This document shows positions 1 to 7,350 of a stretch of DNA of 17,463 bases, piece after piece. Where the stretch lies: NCBI GenBank assembly GCA_029210545.1, contig JARGFV010000050.1, positions 1 to 17,463 on the forward strand. The letters run 5' to 3'. The first letter of the stretch is position 1; every line of letters begins with the position of its first letter. Made by a program: the position numbers and the translations under genes. Source of the DNA: a bacterium. GTDB taxonomy: Bacteria; BMS3Abin14. The notes below the pieces were generated by a model. The model searched no databases. It was given only the letters and a program-made list of their open reading frames with translations, and was not told the origin of the DNA.

Positions 1-39
1 AAGTGGCGCTTCAAGTCGAATTCATTCGACGCGCCACTT
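1..39. repeat. Long inverted repeat (hairpin)
   Basis: Arms aagtggcgc (1-9) and gcgccactt (31-39) are perfectly complementary. Inside them gtcgaat (15-21) pairs with attcgac (24-30), leaving a five-base bulge on one side. The result is about 16 paired bases with a very short loop. It may continue beyond the window. The role is unknown; it could be part of a mobile-element end or a dispersed palindromic repeat. Confidence 0.7.
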
Positions 40-42
40 CAA

Positions 43-72
43 GCCCTCGGCTTACAGCCGAGGGTCTAGCTG
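43..72. mobile_element. Possible IS200/IS605-type right-end remnant
   Basis: A hairpin, ccctcggct (43-51) against agccgaggg (55-63), is preceded by aag and followed by tctagctgac. From memory, right ends of IS200/IS605 elements carry a subterminal hairpin of the form aagccc...gggtagttgac just after tnpB. A second hairpin with the same look, cccccggc-ttt-gccggggg followed by tacatgac, lies at 154-180. No transposase or tnpB coding is visible in the window, so this would be a bare end, a remnant, or the edge of an element outside the window. Confidence 0.3.
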
Positions 73-153
73 ACTTCCGGGTTCAAACCCTTCGACTACG
101 CTGCAAGCTTGCCTCCGCCGGGCGCACTCTACCGGTAAAAAACCTTTGGTAAT

Positions 154-180
154 CCCCCGGCTTTGCCGGGGGTACATGAC
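154..180. repeat. GC hairpin similar to the one at 43-63
   Basis: Bases 154-161 (cccccggc) pair perfectly with 165-172 (gccggggg) across a three-base ttt loop, followed by tacatgac. The arrangement echoes the hairpin plus ctagctgac at 43-72. It could be a second mobile-element end or an independent palindrome. No U-tract follows, so it does not look like a terminator. Confidence 0.45.
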
Positions 181-370
181 AGAGCCGGGTTACGTGTTCC
201 GTAGGGGGAACCATACCCGAAATCCGCCGCAAACGCCCTTCCGGTCGGGGCCGGCCGGTCAGCGGGTAACGTGGGGCGGCAAGTTCAACAGCAACACGGC
301 TCCATGCAAAAAATAGCCCTCTCAATGCCTCGACCGGAGGCCGACCAGAACCAATCGCGGATTTCGGGTG

Positions 371-434
371 TTGACAAGCGGGGTGAGTATTGATAAGTCG
401 TGTGCACATACGTACATATGATCATGTGTTCATG
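371..434 (+). promoter_or_regulatory. Candidate promoter/operator of the arsR-feoB locus
   Basis: A perfect -35 hexamer TTGACA sits at 371-376. The -10 region around 391-399 (tgataagtc) is poor. Directly downstream, 405-434 is rich in short palindromes (catatg, tgatca, and cacat...atgtg), the type of imperfect dyad ArsR/SmtB repressors bind. Autoregulation by the gene at 458 is an inference from position and family, not something the sequence proves. Confidence 0.3.
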
Positions 435-457
435 CGTAAGAATGCCTGGAGGAGTTC

Positions 458-793
458 ATGAGTACGGGAAAACACGATGATCCATTAAAGAAGGTGATGG
501 ACAGGGACGATACCGAGGCGGTCCTTTACGAACTCGCCGAGACGTTCCGTGTCCTGGGGGACCTGTCGAGGGTTCGCATTCTCATGGCCCTGGTGGGGGT
601 GGAGCTGTGCGTCCGGGACATCGCCCTGGGGCTCGAACTGACCGACTCGGCCGTTTCCCACCAGCTCCGCATCCTCCGCAACAGCCGCCTGGTGAAGTTC
701 CGCAAGGACGGCAAGAACGTTCTTTATTCCATCAGCGACGATCACGTGCCCACCATTTTCCGTGAGGGGCTCGAACACGTAGAGGGTCTGTAA
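458..793 (+). CDS. ArsR/SmtB-family metal-responsive transcriptional repressor
   Basis: A 111-residue winged-helix repressor, the usual length for the family. The recognition helix lies in residues 54-79 (motif SAVSHQLRILR). The family's alpha-3 metal motif ELCVxD is present at 49-54 as ELCVRD: Cys51 is kept, but the second Cys of the CadC-type ELCVCD is Arg. The C-terminal helix keeps most of an SmtB-type alpha-5 zinc site, with D94, H96 and H107, and Glu at 109, one place off the usual spacing. This suggests sensing of zinc or another divalent metal. A ggagg Shine-Dalgarno sits just before the ATG. The stop codon overlaps the FeoB start by one base (taATG), implying translational coupling. 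It probably represses its own operon until metal binds. The metal specificity is inference. Confidence 0.9.
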   Translation: MSTGKHDDPLKKVMDRDDTEAVLYELAETFRVLGDLSRVRILMALVGVELCVRDIALGLELTDSAVSHQLRILRNSRLVKFRKDGKNVLYSISDDHVPTIFREGLEHVEGL

Positions 794-2883
794 TGTTCGA
801 TCAGTCATCACACTGCGCCCGGTGCTATGTGCGTCACCGTCATCACCACGAAGAAAACCGGGAGCCGGAGAAGCGCCGGGGTCTTTTTTCAGGACGGCAC
901 CGTCATCGGGGAGCGAGCTGCCATTCACCGGACGGCCGAGCCGTGTCCGGATGCCGGATTCTCATGGTGGGCAACCCCAACGTGGGCAAAAGCGCCCTTT
1001 TCAACCGGCTCACCAGCAGCTATGTGGTGGTTTCCAACTATCCTGGGACCACGGTGGCTCTGTCCAACGGACGGATGAAGCACGAAGGGGTGGAGTACGC
1101 CATCGTCGATACGCCGGGCATGTATTCCCTGTTCCCCATTACCGAAGAGGAAAGAGTGGCACGTCGCATGATCATGGAGGAACCGGCCGATATCCTGCTT
1201 CACGTGGTGGACGCCAAGAATTTGCCGCGCATGCTGCCGTTTACCCTCCAGCTCATCGAGGCCGGGCTTCCCGTGATCCTGGTCCTCAACATCATGGACG
1301 AAGCGCGCAAGGCCGGCCTTGCCATCGACGCCGGGGCCCTCGAGAAGAGGCTGGGTATCCCTGTGGTCCCCACGGTGAGCATCTCGGGTGAAGGTGTGCG
1401 CCATCTCAAGGAGACCATTGCCGGTTACAGGCCCGGGGGCCGTCGCCTCAATATCGACTACGGGCTTTCCGTTGAAAAAACGGTGCGGGAGAGTGCCAGG
1501 TTCATGCCGGATACGAGCTTTACCCCCAGGGCCACGGCGCTCCAGGCCCTGCAGGAGGACAAGGACGTTCTCCGGCTGCTTTCCACGGTGGGGTCCGGAC
1601 GGGCCAGCAAGTTCTTCGAGGCCCTGAACCAGTTGAAACTGGAGCTGGACCGTCCCGTAAACTACTATCTCACCATGGGCCGCCAGAGGCGCGCCGAACA
1701 GATCCTGGCCGACGTGGTCAAGGAGGTCGAGGTCACAGGCAAAGGATCCGGGGCGGGCCTGGACCGCTTTCTCATGAACCCGTGGACAGGGGTCCCGATC
1801 CTCCTGGCCGTTCTCTATCTCGGTTTCTACAGGTTCGTGGGGGGGTTCGGAGCCGGTACGGTAGTGGATTTTCTGGAAGGGCACCTGTTCGAACAGTATT
1901 TTGTTCCCTTCGTCAACGGCTGGGCCGAAAAGCTTATACCGTGGCCGGTGCTGCGGGACCTTGTGGCCAATGAATACGGTGTGCTGACCATGGGTATCCG
2001 ATATGCCGTCGCCATCGTCATGCCCATCGTGGGCGCTTTCTTCCTGATGTTCTCCATGGTGGAGGACAGCGGATACCTGCCGAGGCTTTCCCTGCTCATC
2101 GACCGGCTCTTCAAAAAGATCGGTCTTTCCGGGCGCGCCGTCATCCCCATGACCCTCGGGTTCGGATGCGGGACCATGGCCACAATGGTTACGAGGACCC
2201 TGGAATCGACCCGTGAGCGGGTTATCGCGACGGTTCTGCTGGCTCTTGCCATCCCGTGCTCGGCACAGCTCGGTGTTATCTTCGGCCTCGCCGCCGAATC
2301 GCCGGGGATCATCGTCACCTGGATCGGGGTGGTGGGCGCCGTATTTCTCCTGGTGGGGTACCTCATCGCGAAGATCCTGCCCGGTGAGACCCCTGATTTT
2401 TTCATGGAGCTTCCCCCCTTGCGCATGCCGCGGCTCGGTAACGTCTGGCTCAAGACCTCCACCAGGATGCGGTGGTACTTCATGGAGATCCTGCCCCTGT
2501 TCCTCCTGGCCTCGGTGCTCATCTGGGCAGGGAACCTCACCGGGCTGTTCGAGGCAGCCTTGTCGATCCTCAACTACCCGACCCGATGGATCGGCCTGCC
2601 GGAGGAGGCAGCCCAGGCGTTCCTGTTCGGGTTTTTCAGGCGGGACTACGGTGTGGCCGGCCTGTACGACATCCAGCAGGGCGGTGTCCTGACAGGGAAC
2701 CAGCTTGCCGTCGCCACCATTACCCTGACCCTGTTCCTGCCCTGCGTGGCCCAGTTCCTGATCATGTTCAAGGAAAGGGGATGGCGGGTGGCCATGGCAG
2801 TGTCCGCTTTCGTGTTCCCCTTCGCCTTCCTCGTCGGGGGGGCAGTAAACTTCGCTCTCAATGCGCTGGGGATAAACTTATAA
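793..2883 (+). CDS. feoB: FeoB-type GTPase and metal (ferrous iron) transporter with His/Cys-rich N-terminus
   Basis: A 696-residue inner-membrane transporter that takes up Fe(II) or a related metal. The N-terminal G domain shows G1 GNPNVGKS (60-67), the switch PGTTV (84-88), G3 DTPG (106-109) and G4 NIMD (166-169). From about residue 328 onward there are several hydrophobic helices. The gate cysteines of the family are present but in unusual contexts: C459 in FGCGTMA, C489 in IPCSAQ and C651 in LPCVAQ. Classical FeoB usually has GCNVPA in the first gate. A 55-residue extension precedes the G domain, with C8, C11, an HRHHH run (15-19), HRH (36-38) and C43-H44, which looks like a metal-binding antenna. 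The gene overlaps the ArsR gene by one base, and a DtxR-FeoA fusion follows, so iron is the likeliest substrate. The ArsR partner leaves other divalent metals possible. Confidence 0.93.
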   Translation: MFDQSSHCARCYVRHRHHHEENREPEKRRGLFSGRHRHRGASCHSPDGRAVSGCRILMVGNPNVGKSALFNRLTSSYVVVSNYPGTTVALSNGRMKHEGVEYAIVDTPGMYSLFPITEEERVARRMIMEEPADILLHVVDAKNLPRMLPFTLQLIEAGLPVILVLNIMDEARKAGLAIDAGALEKRLGIPVVPTVSISGEGVRHLKETIAGYRPGGRRLNIDYGLSVEKTVRESARFMPDTSFTPRATALQALQEDKDVLRLLSTVGSGRASKFFEALNQLKLELDRPVNYYLTMGRQRRAEQILADVVKEVEVTGKGSGAGLDRFLMNPWTGVPILLAVLYLGFYRFVGGFGAGTVVDFLEGHLFEQYFVPFVNGWAEKLIPWPVLRDLVANEYGVLTMGIRYAVAIVMPIVGAFFLMFSMVEDSGYLPRLSLLIDRLFKKIGLSGRAVIPMTLGFGCGTMATMVTRTLESTRERVIATVLLALAIPCSAQLGVIFGLAAESPGIIVTWIGVVGAVFLLVGYLIAKILPGETPDFFMELPPLRMPRLGNVWLKTSTRMRWYFMEILPLFLLASVLIWAGNLTGLFEAALSILNYPTRWIGLPEEAAQAFLFGFFRRDYGVAGLYDIQQGGVLTGNQLAVATITLTLFLPCVAQFLIMFKERGWRVAMAVSAFVFPFAFLVGGAVNFALNALGINL

Positions 2884-3086
2884 GGATTCCAAATTCCAAT
2901 TTCCATATTCCAAAAAGGTGAGAATGCTAAGGCTGCCCTTGGTCCAATAGTTTTGAAAGTTGTGAGATTGGGGAATAAGTTAGTCAATGATCAGACTCGA
3001 TCCCATCTGGAATCTTGATGACTTTTTGCGACTCTATCAATCTTGAATCTGGAATTTGGAATCGGGACGATATGGGAGGTATATCA
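2884..3086. repeat. Intergenic region bounded by inverted heptamer tracts
   Basis: Four seven-base units of the form ttccaaa run from 2887 to 2914. Three units of the complementary form (cttgaat, ctggaat, ttggaat) run from 3042 to 3062. As a result gattccaaattcca (2885-2898) is a perfect inverted repeat of 3050-3063. Between them lies one copy of a 21-bp repeat (3020-3040) that recurs exactly at the end of the window. No gene was seen in the gap. The right-hand tract is read through in the upstream open frame of the next gene but lies outside the likely start. Confidence 0.75.
3020..3040 (+). repeat. 21-bp dispersed repeat, copy 1
   Basis: The sequence beginning gactttttgcg and ending ctctatcaa is identical over 21 bases to 17443-17463. 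A near copy in inverted orientation lies at 17305-17325. Three copies in 17 kb suggest a genome-wide dispersed repeat, possibly the end of a small non-autonomous element. Confidence 0.75.
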
Positions 3087-3773
3087 GTGGAACTGAGCAA
3101 CTTCGCCGAAGAGATACTGGACGAGATCCTCGAGATCCTGTGGACGAAGCTCGAGGAGGGCGGCCAGGAATCCGTACCCAGAACCGATATCGTGGTAGGT
3201 CAGGGGCCCGTGGATGAGGAGGCTGTCGCCATCCTTGCGGATAAGGGGTTTCTCTCCATAACGGACGATCTGGTCCAGCTTACCGACACCGGATTCGAGG
3301 AAGCAAGGCGTACGATCCGGCGCCACCGGTTGAGCGAGAGGTTGTTCTACGATATTTTCGACGTGGCCGCAGAGGAGATGGAAGAGGTCGCCTGCCGGTT
3401 CGAGCACATAATGATAAAGCCGGGTCTCGAGGAGAAAATATGCGCCCTGCTGGGTCACCCCAGGTTGTGCCCGCATGGACGTCCCATCCCGGTGGGTGAT
3501 TGCTGCCACAGGGCCGAGACCCAGATCGACCAGAAGGTCGTTCCCATGAGCGACCTGCGGCAGGATGAGGCCGGGGTCATAGCCTATGTGAGCACGGGCG
3601 ATTCGGACAAGCTGAAGAAGCTCATGGCCATGGGGATCCTGCCCGGGGAACCTGTCACGCTCCAGCGCCGGTACCCCTCCTTCGTCTTTACAGTGGGCCG
3701 GAGCCGTTTCGCCGTGGACCAGGGGATGGCCGAGGCGATCTACGTCAGAAGGTCCGATCCGGTATCCTCATGA
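3087..3773 (+). CDS. DtxR/IdeR-family metalloregulator fused to a FeoA domain
   Basis: A regulator of 228 residues. I chose the GTG at 3087 because GGGAGG (3074-3079) lies seven bases upstream. The open frame continues back to 3015, but that part translates repeat sequence. Residues 1-150 match the DtxR fold. Using DtxR equivalences, H80 and E84 correspond to H79 and E83, and the primary site C-x-x-E-H is intact as C103, E106, H107 (DtxR C102, E105, H106). Cys at this position is typical of iron-sensing DtxR/IdeR rather than manganese-sensing MntR. The H98 equivalent is Glu. Residues 155-222 are a FeoA SH3-like domain, with LMAMGILPGEPVTL the clearest signature. In this context it probably controls feoB with Fe(II) as co-repressor and may also supply FeoA function to the transporter. 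Confidence 0.88.
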   Translation: MELSNFAEEILDEILEILWTKLEEGGQESVPRTDIVVGQGPVDEEAVAILADKGFLSITDDLVQLTDTGFEEARRTIRRHRLSERLFYDIFDVAAEEMEEVACRFEHIMIKPGLEEKICALLGHPRLCPHGRPIPVGDCCHRAETQIDQKVVPMSDLRQDEAGVIAYVSTGDSDKLKKLMAMGILPGEPVTLQRRYPSFVFTVGRSRFAVDQGMAEAIYVRRSDPVSS

Positions 3774-3796
3774 CCCGCGCCTTGGAGAGCACATGA

Positions 3797-4125
3797 GACG
3801 GTTCCTTTTTAAAAGAGGTCCTTCTGCAGGAGATCCACCATCGCGTCAAGAACAACCTCCAGGTGATCTCCGGCCTGCTCAGCCTCCAGAGCTACCACAT
3901 CAAAGATGCCAGGTGAGGGAAGGCCGGTATCGCCTCGAGGTATGCGACGACGGGATCGGGCTGCCCGACGGGTTCGATATCAGGAAAGCCGACTCCCTGG
4001 GCCTGAAGCTGGTGACGATCCTGGTCGAGCAGCTTGGAGGAGAGATGGAGATCCGCTCCGGGGACGGGACCTGCTATACACTGGATTTCGCCGAGTACCG
4101 CGAGGCCGGAACGGAGATGGTGTAA
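3797..4125 (+). pseudogene. Remnant of a sensor histidine kinase (HisKA_2 plus HATPase fragments)
   Basis: Two pieces of a kinase lie in different frames. Frame 3797-3913 encodes [20 protein letters not shown] and then GLLSLQ, a textbook HisKA_2/HWE-type phospho-acceptor helix; it is opened by a TGA at 3794 and closed by TGA at 3914. The other frame continues to 4125 with CDDGIGLPDGF and SLGLKLV, the G1 and G2 boxes of the ATPase domain, ending at the normal C-terminus. The N box and roughly 80-100 intervening residues are missing, as is any sensory domain. This is an internal deletion with a frame change, so the kinase is dead. A reading from the ATG at 3793 would give 110 residues, of which only the C-terminal half is kinase-like. 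Confidence 0.85.
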
Positions 4126-4190
4126 TAATGCAGACTTTTTTAGTAAAACGATTTGTGAGATTGTCAACAAGAAGGAAAAGCGGATATTTC

Positions 4191-4251
4191 AAATTGGATA
4201 TCGGCCAAAGGTTTCTTCCGGGTCGAATTCCCGATAAAAAATATCCAATTT
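4191..4251. repeat. Inverted repeat upstream of the DUF89 gene
   Basis: aaattggatat (4191-4201) and atatccaattt (4241-4251) are perfect 11-bp inverted copies, with imperfect pairing extending outward. The right arm ends six bases before the ATG at 4257. It therefore occupies the place where a Shine-Dalgarno would be expected, and none is visible. Confidence 0.65.
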
Positions 4252-4256
4252 AAAAT

Positions 4257-5117
4257 ATGAAACTTCACGATGACTGCAGACCCTGTCTCCTCAAGCAGAT
4301 GGAAGCGACTGCCCGGGCGGCCGGGGCCGATGAAGGGCTGGTGGGGCAGGTCGCCGGCGCCGTAGGCTCCGAGCTGGAGCGCCTCTGGGATCCGGCGTGC
4401 AGCCCGCCCGCCATCAGCGCACCCCTTTATCACCTGACCGGCTCCATCTGTGGTGAGGATGACCCTTTCCTGGCCGCCAAGGTCCGCTACACACGGGAAG
4501 CGCTCAGGATGCTGCCCGGGGTCCAGGCCAGGATCCTGGAGTCCGGGGATCCCTTCGAGGCCGCGGTCAGGACCGCCATCGCCGGTAACATCATCGATTT
4601 CGGTACAGGCATCTACAGCGGACTGTTCGATCTGGGAAAGACTCTGGAGGATTTTCTTCAAAAGCCCCTGTTCATAGACAATGTGAAGGAGCTCCAGGCC
4701 CGATCTGCCTCCGCCCGGAAGATCCTGTACATAGGGGACAACGCAGGTGAAACCGTTTTCGACCGGCCCCTTTTAAGGTTGCTCGACGGGGCTGAACTTT
4801 ATTATGCCGCCAAGGATGGGGCTGTAATAAACGATGCCACGGTCAAGGATGCCACCCTGGCGGGGGTACACCTTCACGCCCGGATCGTCAGCACCGGAAC
4901 GAGAACCCCCGGAACCCTCCTCGATCAGTGCTCCGACGAGTTCCTGGAGCTGTTTGAGTCGGCGGACCTTGTTATCGCGAAAGGCCAGGGCAACTTTGAG
5001 ACTCTCACCGAACTTCCCTCTCTGGGACAGCTCTTCCTGCTGTTCACCGTGAAGTGCCCGGTAGCTGCCCGGCACCTGGACGCAGCCATGGGCGACATGG
5101 TGGTGATGAAGTGGTAG
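4257..5117 (+). CDS. DUF89/ARMT1-like metal-dependent phosphatase (damage-control family)
   Basis: A 286-residue protein of the DUF89 family, subfamily I as in the archaeal AF1104/PH1575 group. It carries the N-terminal cysteine pair C7/C10 (DDCRPCLLKQ), the metal-binding GDNAGETVFDRPLL segment with D161 and N162, the acidic NDATVKDA segment (192-199) and the KGQGNFETL loop (242-250). Members remove phosphate from damaged or surplus phospho-metabolites such as sugar phosphates and phosphopantetheine forms, using a divalent metal. The substrate of this one cannot be told. The start at 4257 is the only Met that keeps the Cys pair, yet no Shine-Dalgarno precedes it. It sits alone between a kinase remnant and trmH, with no clear operon partner. 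Confidence 0.88.
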   Translation: MKLHDDCRPCLLKQMEATARAAGADEGLVGQVAGAVGSELERLWDPACSPPAISAPLYHLTGSICGEDDPFLAAKVRYTREALRMLPGVQARILESGDPFEAAVRTAIAGNIIDFGTGIYSGLFDLGKTLEDFLQKPLFIDNVKELQARSASARKILYIGDNAGETVFDRPLLRLLDGAELYYAAKDGAVINDATVKDATLAGVHLHARIVSTGTRTPGTLLDQCSDEFLELFESADLVIAKGQGNFETLTELPSLGQLFLLFTVKCPVAARHLDAAMGDMVVMKW

Positions 5118-5133
5118 GGGAGTTTATGGTATA

Positions 5134-5221
5134 CAGTTTACCGTTTACAGTGAAATCCCCCATGTCGATCTCTGGTATTCCAGTAACCGAGAACCGTAAA
5201 CTGTCAACGGTGAACTGAATA
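5134..5221. repeat. Inverted pair of heptamer tracts between DUF89 gene and trmH
   Basis: Units cagttta, ccgttta, cagtgaa (5134-5154) face units ccgtaaa, ctgtcaa, cggtgaa, ctgaata (5194-5221). Bases 5134-5151 match the reverse complement of 5200-5217 at 16 of 18 positions. The right tract ends on the base before the trmH ATG, so it also forms that gene's ribosome-binding region. Confidence 0.7.
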
Positions 5222-5881
5222 ATGACTGACCGCGAACATCTTGAACAGCTTCTTCTCCCCGACCGCCTTGAACGGTTCAGGGAGGTGCTGGCGGGCAGGA
5301 CCTCCTCTGTCACGGCGGTCCTCGAGAACCTGCACAAGGACCACAACATCAGCGCGGTTTTAAGGACCTGTGAATCCTTCGGGATCCAGCGCGTCCACGT
5401 TGTCCCCCAGCCCGGCCATGGGCGGGTCTTTGATACCGTCACCCGGGGCTGTGACCGGTGGCTGACCATCCAGCGCCATCCCGACGTGACCTCCTGCCTG
5501 ATGAGGCTCAGGGCCGACGGTTTCCGGATCCTGGCAGGCGCCCTGGAGGAAAGAGCCGAGCCTCTCGAGAGTGTGGATTTTTCCGGCAGGATCGCCCTGA
5601 TCTTCTCCAACGAACTGCAGGGTGCCAGCCGGGAGGCTCTGGACATGGTGGACGGCTGTTTCGTCATCCCCATGGCCGGTTTTTCCCAGAGTCTGAACGT
5701 GTCGGTGGCCGCCGGTATCGCCATCCACCGGGTGATGCAGTACAAGAGGAGCGTTGGTGAAGAGCTCGAACCGGTGCCGCCGGAAGAGGCGGCACTGCTC
5801 ATGGACCTGTGGGTTAAAAAATCGGTAAGGAACGCCGGCCGGATCCTCAAGGAGCTTAAAATCAGGGGGAGCAGGGAATGA
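5222..5881 (+). CDS. trmH: SpoU/TrmH-family tRNA 2'-O-ribose methyltransferase
   Basis: A 219-residue SPOUT methyltransferase, closest in layout to TrmH, which methylates the 2'-OH of G18 in the tRNA D-loop using S-adenosylmethionine. Motif 1 is NISAVLRTCESFG (42-54) with catalytic-type R48. Motif 2 is LIFSNELQGAS (126-136). Motif 3, the trefoil knot, is VIPMAGFSQSLNVSVA (148-163) with the S157/N159 pair. The length suits TrmH, and there is no extra RNA-binding domain as in RlmB. The exact target could be another RNA in the family. The upstream sequence is a heptamer repeat with no strong Shine-Dalgarno. The stop overlaps the next gene's start as ATGA. Confidence 0.9.
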   Translation: MTDREHLEQLLLPDRLERFREVLAGRTSSVTAVLENLHKDHNISAVLRTCESFGIQRVHVVPQPGHGRVFDTVTRGCDRWLTIQRHPDVTSCLMRLRADGFRILAGALEERAEPLESVDFSGRIALIFSNELQGASREALDMVDGCFVIPMAGFSQSLNVSVAAGIAIHRVMQYKRSVGEELEPVPPEEAALLMDLWVKKSVRNAGRILKELKIRGSRE

Positions 5882-6165
5882 ACGTCCTTTGCAGCGCCTG
5901 CGGCGCCGTTTCTGAACTGCCCGAAAAGGTTGGTTTCAGGGATGTCTGCCCTTCATGCGATTCCTGGCTGCACGCCTGCGTGAACTGCAGGTACCGTGTA
6001 CAGAGTGGATGCGGCGAAACCGCCGCCGAAAAGGTCAGGGACCCTGAAGGGCAGAACTTCTGCGAGTGGTACCGCGGAATTGACGCCAATTCCGCGGGTG
6101 AGGGGAAAACCTCCTCAAGTAAAGATGCTGCGGAAGAGCTGTGGAAAAAACTAACGAAAAAATGA
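5878..6165 (+). CDS. Small cysteine-rich zinc-ribbon protein, function unknown
   Basis: A 95-residue protein translationally coupled to trmH (ATGA overlap at 5878-5881). It has a clear zinc ribbon, C5-x2-C8 with C24-x2-C27. A second cysteine set follows: C34-x2-C37, C45 and C62, in the frame CVNCRYR...CGE...NFCEWYRG. I recall similar CxNC...C...anFCdyF segments in uncharacterised deltaproteobacterial proteins, but no function is known to me. The C-terminal 25 residues are low-complexity, charged and helical. Coupling to an RNA methyltransferase hints at an RNA- or translation-related role; that is only an inference. Confidence 0.8.
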   Translation: MNVLCSACGAVSELPEKVGFRDVCPSCDSWLHACVNCRYRVQSGCGETAAEKVRDPEGQNFCEWYRGIDANSAGEGKTSSSKDAAEELWKKLTKK

Positions 6166-6276
6166 ACCGTTTGACGCGGGGACCTTGGGACGCCAAGACG
6201 CGGAGAAAAGATCATTCCCCGTGTCTCCCCTTCAACGTGTCTCCGTGTCACGGGATGATGAAACGGAGGTGACGGT

Positions 6277-7275
6277 TTGGCAGTCGCTTTAAAAGAGGTT
6301 CACCGCCGTTTCATCATCTACGGTGCCGGCGCCATAGGTTCCGTTTTCGGTGGGATGCTCGCGAAGGGTGGACACCAGGTCGATCTCGTTGGTCGCGAGG
6401 AACACATGGAGGCGATCCGGAAGGATGGTCTTCGGATCGATGGGCTCCTGGGTGAATTCATGGTGGAAGGGGTCGGCGCTTTTACCGGCCTGGAGAGGAT
6501 CGATCCCGAACCTGTTCCGGGTGTGGTCTTCATTGCCGTCAAATCCTCGGACACGGCGAGGGCAGTACAGGATATCGCCCGGAGCGGGATCGTTGGCGAT
6601 GGTACCCTGGTGGTCTCCCTGCAGAACGGTCTGGGCAACCTCGAGTCGATCCGGGAGATGTTCGGACCTTACCGGAGCGTGGGGGGGAGGGTCATTTTCG
6701 GCGCCCAGGTCACCCGGCCAGGATGGGTTCACGTTTCGGTATGGGCCGACAGTGTTCTTATTGGGGGTCCCCCGACAGGGCCGGGGGTAGAAGCTGCCCG
6801 CAACCTTGCCGGGGAGTTGACACGATGCGGCATCGAGACACGTGTATCAGAAAATATCCAGGCTGCCCTCTGGGGGAAAGTGCTCTACAATGCGGGATTA
6901 AACCCCTTGTCGGCTCTCCTCGAGGTTCCTTACGGTGCGCTGGGTGAACAGGAAAATGCCAGGCGTCTGCTTGTCCTTCTTGTCGAGGAGGCCTTTGCCG
7001 TGGCCTCGGTTGAAGAGACGCTCCCATGGGAATCGTTGGACGGTTACCTGGAACTGTTCTTCGGAAAGCTTCTTCCAGCCACCGAGTCTCATTACAGTTC
7101 CATGCTCCAGGATTTGGAGGCGGGGCGGGAAACGGAGATCGAGGCCATCACCGGCGAGGTCATCAGGAGAGGCGATGCCCGGGGCGTCCCGGTGCCGGTA
7201 AGTAAGGTGGTGTATGAGCTTATTAAAGCTAAGGCGGCGATGGAAAAACGTTCGCCAACAGATTCCGGAGTCTGA
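6277..7275 (+). CDS. panE: 2-dehydropantoate 2-reductase (ketopantoate reductase)
   Basis: A 332-residue NADPH-dependent reductase of the PanE/ApbA family, which makes pantoate for coenzyme A synthesis. The dinucleotide-binding GAGAIG is at 16-21. The catalytic-lysine segment WGKVLYNAGLNPL places K201 and N205 in the expected positions, and the substrate-proximal SSMLQDLEAGRETEIEAITG is typical. The start is a TTG at 6277 with GGAGGT (6265-6270) six bases upstream. The N-terminus is about ten residues longer than usual. The gap before it (6166-6276) holds only low-complexity gacgcgg/gtgtctcc repeats. Related PanE-like reductases act on other 2-oxoacids, so the substrate is probable rather than certain. 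Confidence 0.9.
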   Translation: MAVALKEVHRRFIIYGAGAIGSVFGGMLAKGGHQVDLVGREEHMEAIRKDGLRIDGLLGEFMVEGVGAFTGLERIDPEPVPGVVFIAVKSSDTARAVQDIARSGIVGDGTLVVSLQNGLGNLESIREMFGPYRSVGGRVIFGAQVTRPGWVHVSVWADSVLIGGPPTGPGVEAARNLAGELTRCGIETRVSENIQAALWGKVLYNAGLNPLSALLEVPYGALGEQENARRLLVLLVEEAFAVASVEETLPWESLDGYLELFFGKLLPATESHYSSMLQDLEAGRETEIEAITGEVIRRGDARGVPVPVSKVVYELIKAKAAMEKRSPTDSGV

Positions 7276-7350
7276 AGATCTTGCGCACCGGTGCACATGC
7301 GCGCTGAACTTTTTGAATCTTGAATTACAGATGCTGGAGGTGATTATCCG

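Larger units (their letters stand above)
1..457. other. Non-coding leader region with hairpins
   Basis: No convincing gene lies here. A 108-codon open frame on the minus strand (83-409) has no recognisable motif, and the region is full of inverted repeats, so I do not call it. The stretch holds a long hairpin (1-39), two similar GC-rich hairpins (43-63 and 154-172), a copy of a repeat resembling cccttcgactacgct (88-102), and the probable promoter and operator region of the ArsR-type gene at 458. Confidence 0.6.

Noticed and set aside
78-92. A gggttcaaaccc segment resembling a tRNA T-arm
   Set aside because: No acceptor stem, D-arm or anticodon arm of the right size could be drawn around it.
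83-409. 108-codon open frame on the minus strand
   Set aside because: No recognisable domain, no good ribosome-binding site, and it runs through hairpins and repeat sequence; most likely a chance open frame in GC-rich DNA.
3794-3916. The TGA codons in the kinase remnant as possible selenocysteine codons
   Set aside because: They are not at a redox motif, the two halves are in different frames, and a large part of the protein is missing. Deletion and decay explain it.
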